DNA of 64,000 nt from positions 1 to 64,000 of the forward strand of contig NZ_BAGB01000043.1 of assembly GCF_000308615.1 (NCBI RefSeq), read 5' to 3'. This DNA comes from Nocardia jiangxiensis NBRC 101359 (GTDB lineage Bacteria > Actinomycetota > Actinomycetes > Mycobacteriales > Mycobacteriaceae). The notes beneath the pieces were generated by a model that worked only from the letters and a program-made list of their open reading frames with translations, did no database searches and had not been told where the DNA came from. Positions 8,601-21,888 of this stretch are shown one piece after another (the stretch's first letter is position 1; every line of letters begins with the position of its first letter). A program made the position numbers and the translations under genes.

Positions 8601-8721
8601 TTTTTGACGGATGACATCGAAAAGATAACGGATTACACAAATGTCATTAACGGTTCGTTACGTGTTCGAGATCACAACAAAAATGTGATCCAGGTCTCGG
8701 AAACTTTCTTCCCGAAGACCC
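8601..8721 (-). promoter_or_regulatory. AT-rich promoter region of the Rpf-like gene with MtrA-like and CRP-like sites
   Basis: This is the most AT-rich stretch of the first 20 kb. It holds TTAACG-N4-GTTACG (8647-8662), a GTG-N8-CAC core (8662-8675, minus strand TGTGATCTCGAACACG), and an inverted repeat with arms GATCACA / TGTGATC (8670-8690). The GTG-N8-CAC form matches the mycobacterial CRP consensus, and rpfA is a known CRP target in M. tuberculosis. Hairpin arms TTcCCGAAGAC / GTCTTCGGaAA (8709-8750) straddle the stop of the next gene upstream and could end that transcript. Confidence 0.4.
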
Positions 8722-10653
8722 TTACGAGGGCGATCCGGCGTCTTCGGAAACCGGGAGCGGCCAGCGATCGACGCCTTCGAGCAGCAGTTCGTCGGGCGGG
8801 AGCAGCTCGGGGTCGAACAAACCCGGCTCCTGCGCCAGTCGTTCGCGCACCTTCTCGAGTGCCCGGTTGGCCGGCAATTCCGCAGGTCGGCGTCCGATGT
8901 CCGCATCGGGGCCGATGGCCTCGCGCATGCGCACGGCCTGGGCCAGCCAGCCACCGGCCTGCCGCAACACCTCACCCCGCCACGGTTCCCCGCCCACCAG
9001 CAGTCCGCCGTATTCGGGGAACTCCGCGATCGCCGATCCCAGGTGTTGCAGGCAGCGCGCGGTCCCGAGGTCGTGATTCAGATCCCGGAAGCGGCTCAAC
9101 GCCCGCTGCCAGTCGTGCAGGGCCCGCCGCGGTTCGCCGCGAATCCACCGCAGCACGCCCAGGATTTCGTAGACGTGCGCCAACCCGGCCGGGTCACGAT
9201 CGTCACCGGCCAGCGACTGCGCCACCGCGAGGCAGTTCCGCGCGGCCTCGAGCCTGCCCTCGTGCAACCGCACGATCGCCAGGTCGACCAGCAGGCAGAC
9301 CGATCCGGCGCCGTCCCGGGCGGGCAGTCGCCGCCACGCCCGCTCGAGCAGTGCGCCCGCCTGCTTCACCTCGTCCGGGCCGCACTGTCCGGTCAGGAGT
9401 TTCCACGCCTCGCGCTCATCACGCCGCGCCAGCAGCGGAGCCTTGTACCGATGCAGCCAGGACACGGATGATTCGATCGTCGGATCGTCGGTGTCGGTTC
9501 TCCGGTCGGCGTCGGCTCGCCGGAGCTGCGTCAGCTCGTATTCCACCGGCTGCGCGTCGGGTGTGAGGAGTTGGGAGACCTGTTCCGCCAGGCCGTTTTT
9601 CGCCGCGCTCCAGCCGTTGCGGGCATACCAGCGATCCAGGGCGTCCGCGATGCGCAGGAGATCCGGGACGGCCGCATCGCGCACGGCTTGCTCGCGCATC
9701 CCGCGGCACACCCTGATCAACCCGAGCAGATGCTCGGCCTCCTGACCGAACCAGCGCTGCGCACCCTCGCCCAATCGGCGGGTATTCAATGCGGCCGCCC
9801 ATCGGGTCGCCAGATCCGCGTGGTGACGTACCAGCGCGGGCAGTCCGGCGTCCCATTCGGGCTCCTCGTCGATCCTGGAACATATTCCGTCGGGCAGTAT
9901 CCGCCACATGACCACCGAACGCACCGGGCCCAATTGCCGCACGTCCTGCTGAATCAGCATCCGCTGCACCAGCACCCACAGCATCAGCACCGGGGGCACG
10001 ACCCCACGCCGCACCACGATCCGGTCGCCGGCGGCGCTGGTCAGCACGCCGGCCCGGGTCATTCGGTCGATCTCCGCCGTCGCGGAAATCGGTTGCGGCG
10101 CCTCGTCCAGCGGAAGCCGTCGCCGGGCGGTCAGGACGGCCGAGACCAGGTCGTACAGTGCGGCAGCCTCGTATTCTTCGAAGGGCAGCGCGTCGAGCAC
10201 CCGCACGACTTGGGCCTTCCACAACTGCTGACAATCCGACAGAGTCGGATTTTCCCGGCGCGCAGGCAGTCTCGTCTCGCGGTCCGGTGGCGGCACCGAC
10301 GATTTCACCACCGGGCCCGGCGAGATCAGATCGGCGGTCAGCCGCATTTCCCGCCGCACACGCAGCCGGTCCTGCATCGTGGTCAATCGGCGCAGAATCA
10401 GGTATCCCGCCGCGATCAGGACCACCAGAATGGCGATCCGGCTGAGCCACGACGACGCCGACGCAAGCGTCGGACTCTGCCCGACGCGATTCTCCAGAAG
10501 TTTGCTGATCAATTCCAATAGCAACGAGGTACTCAGTACCGACGCGGACCGCAGGAATCCCTGCCACAGCGAGGATTTCGCGACGATCTGTACCGGTGAG
10601 TCGACCGCGAATTCGTCCGGGCCGAAATCGACGGAATCCTCTGCCGATGTCAT
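8722..10653 (-). CDS. Membrane-anchored protein with AfsR/STAND-like TPR region, third gene of a permease/lipoprotein operon
   Basis: About 643 residues. After an acidic N-terminus there is a membrane hairpin or single helix at about residues 70-88 ('LSRIAILVVLIAAGYLIL'). The cytosolic remainder includes 'RWFGQEAEHLLGLIRVCRGM' and 'IADALDRWYARNGW', which resemble the region just before the TPRs of AfsR-type STAND regulators. Helical repeats follow ('CLLVDLAIVRLHEGRLEAARNC', 'HVYEILGVLRWIRGEPRRALHDW', 'RCLQHLGSAI'). No Walker A motif is visible, so there is no obvious NTPase. ATG at 10653 overlaps the stop of the permease gene (ATGA), which argues for a joint function. The role is unknown; a signalling or scaffolding partner of the permease is an inference. 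Confidence 0.75.
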   Translation of the reverse strand: MTSAEDSVDFGPDEFAVDSPVQIVAKSSLWQGFLRSASVLSTSLLLELISKLLENRVGQSPTLASASSWLSRIAILVVLIAAGYLILRRLTTMQDRLRVRREMRLTADLISPGPVVKSSVPPPDRETRLPARRENPTLSDCQQLWKAQVVRVLDALPFEEYEAAALYDLVSAVLTARRRLPLDEAPQPISATAEIDRMTRAGVLTSAAGDRIVVRRGVVPPVLMLWVLVQRMLIQQDVRQLGPVRSVVMWRILPDGICSRIDEEPEWDAGLPALVRHHADLATRWAAALNTRRLGEGAQRWFGQEAEHLLGLIRVCRGMREQAVRDAAVPDLLRIADALDRWYARNGWSAAKNGLAEQVSQLLTPDAQPVEYELTQLRRADADRRTDTDDPTIESSVSWLHRYKAPLLARRDEREAWKLLTGQCGPDEVKQAGALLERAWRRLPARDGAGSVCLLVDLAIVRLHEGRLEAARNCLAVAQSLAGDDRDPAGLAHVYEILGVLRWIRGEPRRALHDWQRALSRFRDLNHDLGTARCLQHLGSAIAEFPEYGGLLVGGEPWRGEVLRQAGGWLAQAVRMREAIGPDADIGRRPAELPANRALEKVRERLAQEPGLFDPELLPPDELLLEGVDRWPLPVSEDAGSPS

Positions 10654-12869
10654 CGCAGCGCTCCCCCGGTCAATCCCGGCACCAGGAATCGTCGCCAGGT
10701 CGCCAACAGCAGCACGACCGGCGGCACCGCGGACAGCAGCGCCCCCGCGGCCAGATGCGCTGTGCTCTCGTGGAATTGGCGCGCGTCACTCCACAGCAGC
10801 AGCGACCAGGGGCTCGCGTCCGCGCCGCGCACCTGCAACCCGATGAAGAAGTCGTTCCACACCTGGACCAGTTGCAGAACCGCGACCGCGACGAGGGCCG
10901 GTCCGGCGCTGTGCAATACGCTGCGCACCATGATCGAGGTGCTCGCCGGTTCCCGGCGGGTGTCCGACAGCGGACCGTCGGCCGGGGCCAGAAGTGCACC
11001 GCGCAGGATCATGATCGCGATCGGCAGCCCGATCGCCGCATGCATCAGAATCAGCGGAATCGATGTCCCGGCCAGGTCGTATCGGTTGATGATCGCCCGG
11101 ATCGGCCCGAGGTAGACCTGGGCCGGCAGCACCGCGAAGACGACCAGGAACGTCATCAGCACACGGGAGGGCACTTTGTCCGGTCGCAGCGTCGCCGCAT
11201 AGTAGGCCGGTGGCAGCGCCGCGCTCACGGTCAGGAACGTGGCCACCACCGCGACCACGCCGGTGTCCATCAGGCCGCGCCAGAGTTCGGTATCGCTCCA
11301 GATCGAGGTCGTCCCGACCAGCGCCGGGCCGTCGAATCCCGCCCACGTCATCACGAACAACACCACCAGCGGGGCCAGCGCCGTCAACGGCACCACCCCG
11401 ATGCGCACACACAGGCGGCCCGCTCGCACCACGGCTATCAGCAGTCGCTCGGCCGGGCCCGCAACGACCGGCAGATCCTGCCGATTCCCAGGTTCTTTCG
11501 CGGCCGACCGGGAACCGCCCGTCACCGCCCGTACACACTCGAGGATCCACCTCTCGTGTGCGGCCAGGCGTGACCCGGACCCGGTCGCGCCCGAGACCGG
11601 AATGCGCAGTCGAACCGGCACCGCGACCGCGCCCGCCGCGGGCCACCGGGCGTGGTGCCGCCGGATGCCAACCTGCAGGAACCAGGCGACCACCCCCACC
11701 ACGAGTGCCAGCGGCATCGAGAATGCCGCTGCGGCAACATGATCGGCCGCGGTGTCGGACGGCAGATGCCACCAGTGCACGGTCACGCTGTCCAGCGTGT
11801 ACTGCAAGGGTCCGGGTACACCGACGAGAATGATGTCGAAAACACGCGCCGCGGCCACGGTCACGACCAGGCCGACGATCATGATAACCGGGTTCAGCAT
11901 CACCACGAGCCGCCAGTAGCGACGGAACCCGGTCCTGCGCTCCAGATACGCGCGGCGAACCGGATCGGATTCGATGCTGGCCGCCGCGGCCCGCAACAGG
12001 ATGAACAACGCGCCGAACCAGATCCAGGCGAAGGCCGCGCCCAGCATCAACGCGTACAGGAACGCCTGGTACCGCACATCGGTGACCGGGTCCACGATCG
12101 GCTCGAAGATCAACCGCCAGGCCAGACCCGCCACGAATGCCGAGACCCCGAACGGCACGATCAGCGGCCACCACGGCCACCAGGTGCGGCGCAGCAACCA
12201 GGCCATCCACACCGTGAACACGAGCAGCCCGAAGGTCGCGGCAACCCACACCAGCGTCATCCAGTACGCCTCGCTCCCCGCGGTGGCCACGATCGCGGCG
12301 ATGATGCCCGCGACCGCCACCACGGCGGGCAGTAACGCCCCCCAATACCAGCGCCCCGGCCACCGGCGCCCGAGCCACCACCAGACACCGATCAGGACCG
12401 CACCCGCACCGGCGACCTGGGACCAGCCCCAATTTCCTCGCGACCCGAAATAGACAGCCGCACATACGGCGCCGACGAGCCAGGCCAGCCACACACACAG
12501 CTCGGGCCAGCGCGGGACCCATCGGGCCTTCGGTGTCTTGCGCTTCGGCGAACTTGCCTGCGGCGACTTGGGCTTGCGCCACCAGCGCTTGGGCGAACTG
12601 GACGGACTCTCCAGCCGCCGCCAGGTCCACACCGCGCAGATCACCGCGGCGGAGCATAGGGTGACGAACCGAAACCGGGGCGAGAACACCACGACCGCCA
12701 CCGACCATCCAGTCGGCACCAGTACCAACGCCCCCAGCGCCAGAGCCGGGAGCTGCACCACGAGTGCGACAACGCCGCGCAGATACCATCCGCCGATCAA
12801 CCGCCCCGACAAGCGGCGCGGCGCGAGCTCCATCGTGAGGCCGTTGGCTTGGATCCGGTCGACGGTCAT
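10650..12869 (-). CDS. Fused MalF-MalG-like ABC permease with degenerate EAA loops
   Basis: About 739 residues in a single chain. After a basic Ser/Pro/Lys linker (about residues 95-135) come two successive permease-like halves. The first has 'FLYALMLGAAFAWIWFGALF' and 'FRRYWRLVVMLNPVIMIVGL'. The second has 'TFLVVFAVLPAQVYLGPI', 'LILMHAAIGLPIAIMILRGA', 'LVQVWNDFFIGLQV' and 'LLATWRRFLVPGLTGGALR', which follow MalG closely. In MalF/G the cytoplasmic EAA loop with its conserved Gly docks the ATPase. Here the corresponding stretches ('AAAASIESDPVRRAYLERR' and 'LLAPADGPLSDTRREPAS') lack that consensus, and no ATPase gene is in the operon. It may use a distant ATPase or have lost transport. ATG 12869 overlaps the lipoprotein stop; GTG 12875 is an alternative start. 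Confidence 0.8.
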   Translation of the reverse strand: MTVDRIQANGLTMELAPRRLSGRLIGGWYLRGVVALVVQLPALALGALVLVPTGWSVAVVVFSPRFRFVTLCSAAVICAVWTWRRLESPSSSPKRWWRKPKSPQASSPKRKTPKARWVPRWPELCVWLAWLVGAVCAAVYFGSRGNWGWSQVAGAGAVLIGVWWWLGRRWPGRWYWGALLPAVVAVAGIIAAIVATAGSEAYWMTLVWVAATFGLLVFTVWMAWLLRRTWWPWWPLIVPFGVSAFVAGLAWRLIFEPIVDPVTDVRYQAFLYALMLGAAFAWIWFGALFILLRAAAASIESDPVRRAYLERRTGFRRYWRLVVMLNPVIMIVGLVVTVAAARVFDIILVGVPGPLQYTLDSVTVHWWHLPSDTAADHVAAAAFSMPLALVVGVVAWFLQVGIRRHHARWPAAGAVAVPVRLRIPVSGATGSGSRLAAHERWILECVRAVTGGSRSAAKEPGNRQDLPVVAGPAERLLIAVVRAGRLCVRIGVVPLTALAPLVVLFVMTWAGFDGPALVGTTSIWSDTELWRGLMDTGVVAVVATFLTVSAALPPAYYAATLRPDKVPSRVLMTFLVVFAVLPAQVYLGPIRAIINRYDLAGTSIPLILMHAAIGLPIAIMILRGALLAPADGPLSDTRREPASTSIMVRSVLHSAGPALVAVAVLQLVQVWNDFFIGLQVRGADASPWSLLLWSDARQFHESTAHLAAGALLSAVPPVVLLLATWRRFLVPGLTGGALR

Positions 12870-14260
12870 TCCCACGTCCGTTCGAGATCTCCGATGGCCC
12901 GTTCGGTCGCCGGTCCCACCGCTTGCTCACCGCGATCGCCGACGTCGATGAGAAAGCGAGTCAAGATGCGCCACAACCCGTCTCGCCGCCCGCGCGGCCC
13001 GACCAGATCGGCGAAGTCGAACACATCCCATCTGCTCATCCGATCGGCGACGCCGTTGAACAGACCGGAGTACGACGCGGGCGTCGCGGTGTTCAGATTC
13101 GGCGGTACGAAACCCCCGTAGTGCGCGATCCACGGTTGGGAGGCATTCGCCGCCGCGAGCGCGGCGACCAGATCCTCGGCCCGGGGCGAGGCATCCGCGG
13201 TGATGACCATGACGTCGCCGCCACCGATATTCGGCGGATGGTCGTTCCACGCCTGGTACCCCGGAAAGCCCATCACGCCGACACTGCAGTCGGGACGCCC
13301 GGTGCGCCGCAAGCAGTCCCGCACGATCGGTTCCGCATAATCGGGGGCGACCACCATGGCCGCCCGACGATGCTGGAATACGTCGCGGATCGCATCGGGG
13401 AACTGCCGCCGCAGCGGCTGGGCGACACCGCCCGCGAATCCCCCTGGGACACACCAGATCTTGCCGAGCATCGTAAGCGCGGCCCGCACATGATGATGAT
13501 TCCAGCTCGGCGACGGCAGCCCGGATCGCTTGGGCGGCCAGCACTCTCCCGCCGACACGTCCGGCCCGGACAGCGCCTCGTAGGCCCTCGGGGCGACCGC
13601 CCGCAGCACATTCGCGAAGTGGTAGGCCAGTACCCAACCGTCCGCCGCACCGAGCGCGAACAGATGCCGGCCGCTGCGCGCGAACTTTTCGATATAGGCG
13701 CCCCAGTCCGTCAGCGACCACCGCTCGGGCCCATCGGTTCCGGTCGAGGTGCAGGATCGGGAGTCGTATCCCGGAAAGGCGGAGCGATCGAACCAGATCA
13801 GCGACATGTTCGCCGCCTTGAACGGAACGCCGTAGAGTTGTGGGCTGCGACCGCAATCCGCGTGCCACAACAGGTTGTACCAGGACTCGGAATAGACCTG
13901 ACGGCCGTCGGGCTGCCAGATCGACTCGGCGCGCAACTCGGGCAGCGCCCGCAATACCGTGCGGGCCGAGGTCTGGATCGCGCCCGGATCGGGCAGCATG
14001 ACGATATCCGGCGCATCACGGCCGCCCGCACTCAGCGCGGTATTGATGTCATCGCCGAGCGGTACCACCTCCACCCGGCCGGTGAACGCGCCCGTCGAGG
14101 CCAGCCCCGCCAACACCGCACGAAAGGCGGTGAGCTCGTTTCCGCTCCAGGACACCGCGATCCGCACCGCGCCGGAGTCGCCGCCCAGGACTTCCGGCGT
14201 GCACGCGGCCGCCAGCGGCAGGACGAGCCCGCCCTGCAGAATCGCTCGTCGTGCGATCAT
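12866..14260 (-). CDS. Extracellular solute-binding lipoprotein (sugar-type), first gene of the permease operon
   Basis: About 464 residues. The N-terminus 'MIARRAILQGGLVLPLAAAC' is a lipoprotein signal with the lipobox LAAAC, so the mature protein should be lipidated at Cys20. The body follows family-1 solute-binding proteins ('VRIAVSWSGNELTAFRAVL', 'DAPDIVMLPDPGAIQ', 'YGVPFKAANMSLIWFDRS', 'AAMVVAPDYAEPIVRD'). A carbohydrate ligand is likely from the family but not determinable. Its stop overlaps the permease start by 4 bases and the permease stop overlaps the TPR gene, making one tightly coupled three-gene unit. A hairpin at 14301-14337 separates it from the SPFH gene upstream. Confidence 0.85.
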   Translation of the reverse strand: MIARRAILQGGLVLPLAAACTPEVLGGDSGAVRIAVSWSGNELTAFRAVLAGLASTGAFTGRVEVVPLGDDINTALSAGGRDAPDIVMLPDPGAIQTSARTVLRALPELRAESIWQPDGRQVYSESWYNLLWHADCGRSPQLYGVPFKAANMSLIWFDRSAFPGYDSRSCTSTGTDGPERWSLTDWGAYIEKFARSGRHLFALGAADGWVLAYHFANVLRAVAPRAYEALSGPDVSAGECWPPKRSGLPSPSWNHHHVRAALTMLGKIWCVPGGFAGGVAQPLRRQFPDAIRDVFQHRRAAMVVAPDYAEPIVRDCLRRTGRPDCSVGVMGFPGYQAWNDHPPNIGGGDVMVITADASPRAEDLVAALAAANASQPWIAHYGGFVPPNLNTATPASYSGLFNGVADRMSRWDVFDFADLVGPRGRRDGLWRILTRFLIDVGDRGEQAVGPATERAIGDLERTWE

Positions 14261-14300
14261 CCCCCTGATACCGCTCTCCTGGCAGTACGCGAACCGCCTT

Positions 14301-14337
14301 GTCCCGGCCCGTCATTCGAGTATCGACGGACCGGGAC
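14301..14337 (-). terminator. Hairpin between the SPFH gene and the lipoprotein operon
   Basis: Arms GTCCCGGcCCGTC (14301-14313) and GACGGaCCGGGAC (14325-14337) pair over 13 positions with one mismatch and an 11-base loop. It sits 7 bases beyond the SPFH stop codon on the minus strand, so it probably ends the NfeD-SPFH transcript; there is no U tract. Confidence 0.6.
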
Positions 14338-14343
14338 GACGCG

Positions 14344-15633
14344 TTACCGCGCGGGTGGCTCCGGCGGGCGCCAGCCCTGGGACTCACCCTGCCCCGAGCG
14401 CGGCTGCTGGGGCTGCTGATACTGGGCCGGCGGCGGCTGGTACTGCGCCGACGGCGGTTGCGGTTGGAACTGTGCGGGATTCGGCTGTTGACCGATCGCG
14501 CTCTGCGAGGGCGTGCCGCGCTGGCCGATCGAGGGCGCCTCCACCGGTGCGGCCGCGGCCGCCTCGGCGGCACGCACCGCGCGTTCGGCGGCCGGGTCGG
14601 TCTTCACGTCGAACCAGTCGGCGACCTCATCCGAATCGTCCTCGCCGCCAGCGGTTTCCGCGCCCTCGGCACTCGGCTCGTAGCGGAACACGCCGTCCTC
14701 GCCCTGGGTGCCGAAGTTGCGGGCGAACCCCTCCAGCGCCTTGCCGAAGTCGCTGGGCACCATCCACACCTTGTTGGCGTCGCCCTTGGCCACCTCCGGC
14801 AACGTCTGCATGTACTGGTACGCAAGCAGTTCCGGGGTCGGCTTACCGGATTTGATTGCGGCGAAGACCTTTTCGATAGCCTTGGCCTGGCCTTGGGCCT
14901 GCAGGTAGGCCGCAGCGCGTTCACCCTGGGCGCGCAGGATCCGGCTCTGGCGTTCACCCTCCGCCGACAGGATCGCCGACTGCTTGGAACCCTCGGCGGA
15001 GAGGATCTGTGCCTGCTTGGCGCCCTCGGCCGTGCGGATCTGTGCTTCGCGATTACCCTCCGCGGTGAGGATCATCGCGCGCTTCTCCCGGTCGGCCTTC
15101 ATCTGCTTCTCCATCGACTCCTGGATCGACGGCGGCGGATCGATGGCCTTGAGCTCGACGCGCGCCACGCGCAGTCCCCAGCGGCCGGTGGCCTCGTCCA
15201 GGACACCGCGCAGCTGCGAGTTGATCTGGTCGCGGGAGGTCAGCGTCTCCTCCAGGGTCATCCCGCCGACCACGTTGCGCAGGGTGGTGATGGTCAACTG
15301 CTCGACCGCGGCGATGTAGTTGCTGATCTCGTACACCGCGGCCTGCGGGCTGGTGACCTGGAAGTACACCACCGAGTCGATCTGCACGGTCAGGTTGTCC
15401 TGGGTGATCACCGGCTGCGGCGGGAACGACACCACCCGCTCGCGCAGATCCACCTTCGCGCGCACCCGGTCGGCGAACGGGACCAGGAAGGTCAGCTGAC
15501 CCGACACGGTGCGCGAATACCGGCCCAGCCGCTCGATCACCGCGGCCTCGGCCTGCGGCACCAGCGCGATCGACTTGAACACCACCACCGCGACCAATAG
15601 GACCAGGACTACGGCGACGATCAGTGCAACCAT
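14344..15633 (-). CDS. SPFH/band-7 (stomatin/QmcA-like) membrane protein
   Basis: About 429 residues. A single N-terminal membrane helix (residues 2-20) is followed by the SPFH domain ('ALVPQAEAAVIERLGRYSR', 'VVSFPPQPVITQDNLTVQ', 'EQLTITTLRNVVGGMTLEE', 'GRWGLRVARVELKAIDPP'). Next is a long Glu/Ala/Arg-rich coiled coil with repeated 'ILSAEGxKQ/R' units, then a low-complexity Gln/Pro tail. Such proteins form ring or lattice assemblies on the inner membrane and are associated with membrane organisation and proteolysis. The start ATG (15631-15633) directly abuts the NfeD stop, so the two genes are one operon, the standard NfeD/SPFH pairing in bacteria. Confidence 0.93.
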   Translation of the reverse strand: MVALIVAVVLVLLVAVVVFKSIALVPQAEAAVIERLGRYSRTVSGQLTFLVPFADRVRAKVDLRERVVSFPPQPVITQDNLTVQIDSVVYFQVTSPQAAVYEISNYIAAVEQLTITTLRNVVGGMTLEETLTSRDQINSQLRGVLDEATGRWGLRVARVELKAIDPPPSIQESMEKQMKADREKRAMILTAEGNREAQIRTAEGAKQAQILSAEGSKQSAILSAEGERQSRILRAQGERAAAYLQAQGQAKAIEKVFAAIKSGKPTPELLAYQYMQTLPEVAKGDANKVWMVPSDFGKALEGFARNFGTQGEDGVFRYEPSAEGAETAGGEDDSDEVADWFDVKTDPAAERAVRAAEAAAAAPVEAPSIGQRGTPSQSAIGQQPNPAQFQPQPPSAQYQPPPAQYQQPQQPRSGQGESQGWRPPEPPAR

Positions 15634-16065
15634 TTACGGCCCCTTCCACACGACGGCATGCGCACCGTCGATCTTCATCACGTACACGGTTTCCCCTTCG
15701 GCATATTCCTCGGACGGGTCAAGAGGTCTGGCGCTCCACACCTCTCCATCGATCTTGACCCGGCCCGTTTCGTCGTTGACGGTCTCGAGCACCTTGGCCG
15801 TCTTGCCCGGCAGGGCGTGCACATTCGTCGGCGTCGGCGGCGGAACGGAGAAGCGCCGCAACATGATCGGACGCACCAGGAACAACAGCGCCAGTGCGCT
15901 GACCCCGAAGACGATGGCGTCGGTGACCACCGCGGTATCCGCGATTCCGGCCACACCGGCAGTCACGAGTGCGGCGCCGCCCAGCATGAGCAGCGTGAAG
16001 TCACCGGTGAGCATTTCGGCGGCGGCGAGCGCGATGCCCGCGACCAGCCACACGATAGCGGCCAC
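15634..16065 (-). CDS. NfeD-family membrane protein
   Basis: About 143 residues. Two to three closely spaced membrane segments (residues 3-20, 25-45, 50-68, from 'AAIVWLVAGIALAAAEML') are followed by a soluble OB-fold domain ('GKTAKVLETVNDETGRVKIDGEVWSARPL', here in shorter blocks: 'KTAKVLETVNDETG' and 'VKIDGEVWSARPLDP'). NfeD proteins are the partners of SPFH proteins, and the SPFH gene follows with no spacer. GTG 16065 was preferred because it begins the first helix as in homologues. The frame is open to a TTG at 16116 that would add 17 residues. Confidence 0.88.
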   Translation of the reverse strand: MAAIVWLVAGIALAAAEMLTGDFTLLMLGGAALVTAGVAGIADTAVVTDAIVFGVSALALLFLVRPIMLRRFSVPPPTPTNVHALPGKTAKVLETVNDETGRVKIDGEVWSARPLDPSEEYAEGETVYVMKIDGAHAVVWKGP

Positions 16066-16145
16066 GCTCTCAACAGTAACCGTCCCGGACGTCCGCAACC
16101 GGGCAAGGACGCGCAAAACGTTGCCGAGACTGTATTTTCGAGCGG

Positions 16146-16961
16146 GTGAACGAGTACGGCGATATCTACTCCGGCCATTCCCGCACCCGCAAGCGCGCGG
16201 TGCCCGAGGTCAGCGCCGAACGCGATCTGGTCGCCGAGGACGCCGCCACCGGATTCTGCGGCGCCGTCGTGGGTTTCGAGCGCACCTACGACGGCGAGTT
16301 CGTCAAACTCGAGGACCGGCACGGGCTGGTGCGCCTGTTCGCGATGCGCGAAGCGGCGTTCCTCATCGATGGACAGCCGGTGACCCTGGTGCGCCCGAAG
16401 GCCGCCGCACCGCAACGCCCCACTCGCTCGGCATCCGGGTCAACCCGGGTGGAGGGATTGCGCGCCCGGGTCGCGCGCGGCAGCCGCATCTGGGTCGAGG
16501 GTGTGCACGACGCCGCGCTGGTGGAGCGGGTCTGGGGCCACGATCTGCGGGTCGAGGGCGTGGTCGTCGAACATCTCGAGGGCCTGGACAATCTGGCCGC
16601 GTGGCTGACCGAATTCGAACCCGGACCGCAGCATCGCGTGGGCGTCCTGGTCGACCACCTGGTCGCCGGATCGAAGGAGACCACGCTCACCACGGGCCTG
16701 GGCCCGCACGTCCTGGTGACCGGACATCCCTACATCGACGTCTGGCAGGCGGTGCGACCGCAGGCGCTGGGGATCGCGGAGTGGCCGCGGGTGCCGCGCG
16801 GGGAGGACTGGAAGACCGGCGTATGCCGCCGACTGGGCTGGGGCACACCGCAGGAGGGCTGGCGGCGGGTCTACGACGCGGTGGACTCCTTTCGCGATCT
16901 GGAGGCGCCGCTGCTCGGCGCGGTGGAGCGGCTCATCGATTTCGTGACCGAAACCGATTGA
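16146..16961 (+). CDS. DUF3097 family protein
   Basis: About 271 residues and full length for this actinobacterial family of unknown function. Recognisable blocks are 'YGDIYSGHSRTRKRAVPE', 'GAVVGFERTYDGEFVKLED', 'ARGSRIWVEGVHDAALVERV', 'GVLVDHLVAGSKE' and 'VTGHPYIDVWQAVRP'. The segment 'WVEGVHDAALVERVWGHDL' followed by 'GVLVDHLVAGSK' resembles a Toprim-like fold with an acidic metal site (E in VEGxxD and a later DH pair), known for the family but of unproven activity. GTG start; divergent from NfeD with 80 bases between them. It converges with the HAMP kinase gene (9-base gap). Confidence 0.88.
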   Translation: MNEYGDIYSGHSRTRKRAVPEVSAERDLVAEDAATGFCGAVVGFERTYDGEFVKLEDRHGLVRLFAMREAAFLIDGQPVTLVRPKAAAPQRPTRSASGSTRVEGLRARVARGSRIWVEGVHDAALVERVWGHDLRVEGVVVEHLEGLDNLAAWLTEFEPGPQHRVGVLVDHLVAGSKETTLTTGLGPHVLVTGHPYIDVWQAVRPQALGIAEWPRVPRGEDWKTGVCRRLGWGTPQEGWRRVYDAVDSFRDLEAPLLGAVERLIDFVTETD

Positions 16962-16970
16962 GCCGCATCC

Positions 16971-21320
<4,350 letters not shown>

Positions 21321-21353
21321 CGCTGTCCCCGCTTCCCCTGGGGCCGTCGGAAT

Positions 21354-21767
21354 CTACAGATCCACGTCGAAACACTTCTCACCTGCGGCGACCCGACGCA
21401 CGGTCTCGAGCAGGTCGTCGAACAGGCCGGTCTTGAGCACCAGCCCCGCGCCGCCGGCCGCGATCACCCGGTCGCGCATGGCTCGGTCCGCGTCCCCGGT
21501 GAAGACCAGCACCCTGGCCGCCGGGGACACCTCGTGCAATCGCTCGATGGCGTCGATGCCGTTACCGTCGGGCAGCCGCCGGTCGAGCAGAATGACATCG
21601 GGGCGCATCCGGGCGGCCGCGGACAGGGTGGCCGCGACGGAGCCGGTCGTCTCGACCAGGTCGATGTCCTGGACGAGTTCGAACGCCGACTCGAGCGCCA
21701 TCACCACCATCGGATGGTCCTCCGCCAGCAGCAGCCTCTTGGGACCGCCCGAGATGTCAGCCGACAT
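21354..21767 (-). CDS. Single-domain response regulator, partner of the HAMP hybrid kinase
   Basis: About 137 residues, one receiver domain with no DNA-binding output. It has the acidic pocket 'LLLAEDHPMVVMAL', the phosphorylatable Asp in 'DVILLDRRLPDGNG', Thr in 'VLVFTGDADR' and Lys in 'GLVLKTGLF'. The start of the domain is like NarL-type receivers, but the HTH is absent and the protein ends at 'GEKCFDVDL', so it presumably acts by protein contact or as a phosphate shuttle. The gene lies 33 bases upstream of the kinase gene and is probably co-transcribed. ATG 21767 was chosen; an in-frame ATG at 21797 would add 10 residues. Confidence 0.85.
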   Translation of the reverse strand: MSADISGGPKRLLLAEDHPMVVMALESAFELVQDIDLVETTGSVAATLSAAARMRPDVILLDRRLPDGNGIDAIERLHEVSPAARVLVFTGDADRAMRDRVIAAGGAGLVLKTGLFDDLLETVRRVAAGEKCFDVDL

Positions 21768-21888
21768 GAGCGTTAGTCTATGCCGCTCCGTTACCATCTC
21801 GGACCCGGTACGGCCAGGTGAGAGGCTCCCCTGCCGCGGGTGGTCCGGCTCGCACCGCTGCGGCGCGGGTATGAATACGACGAATCCT

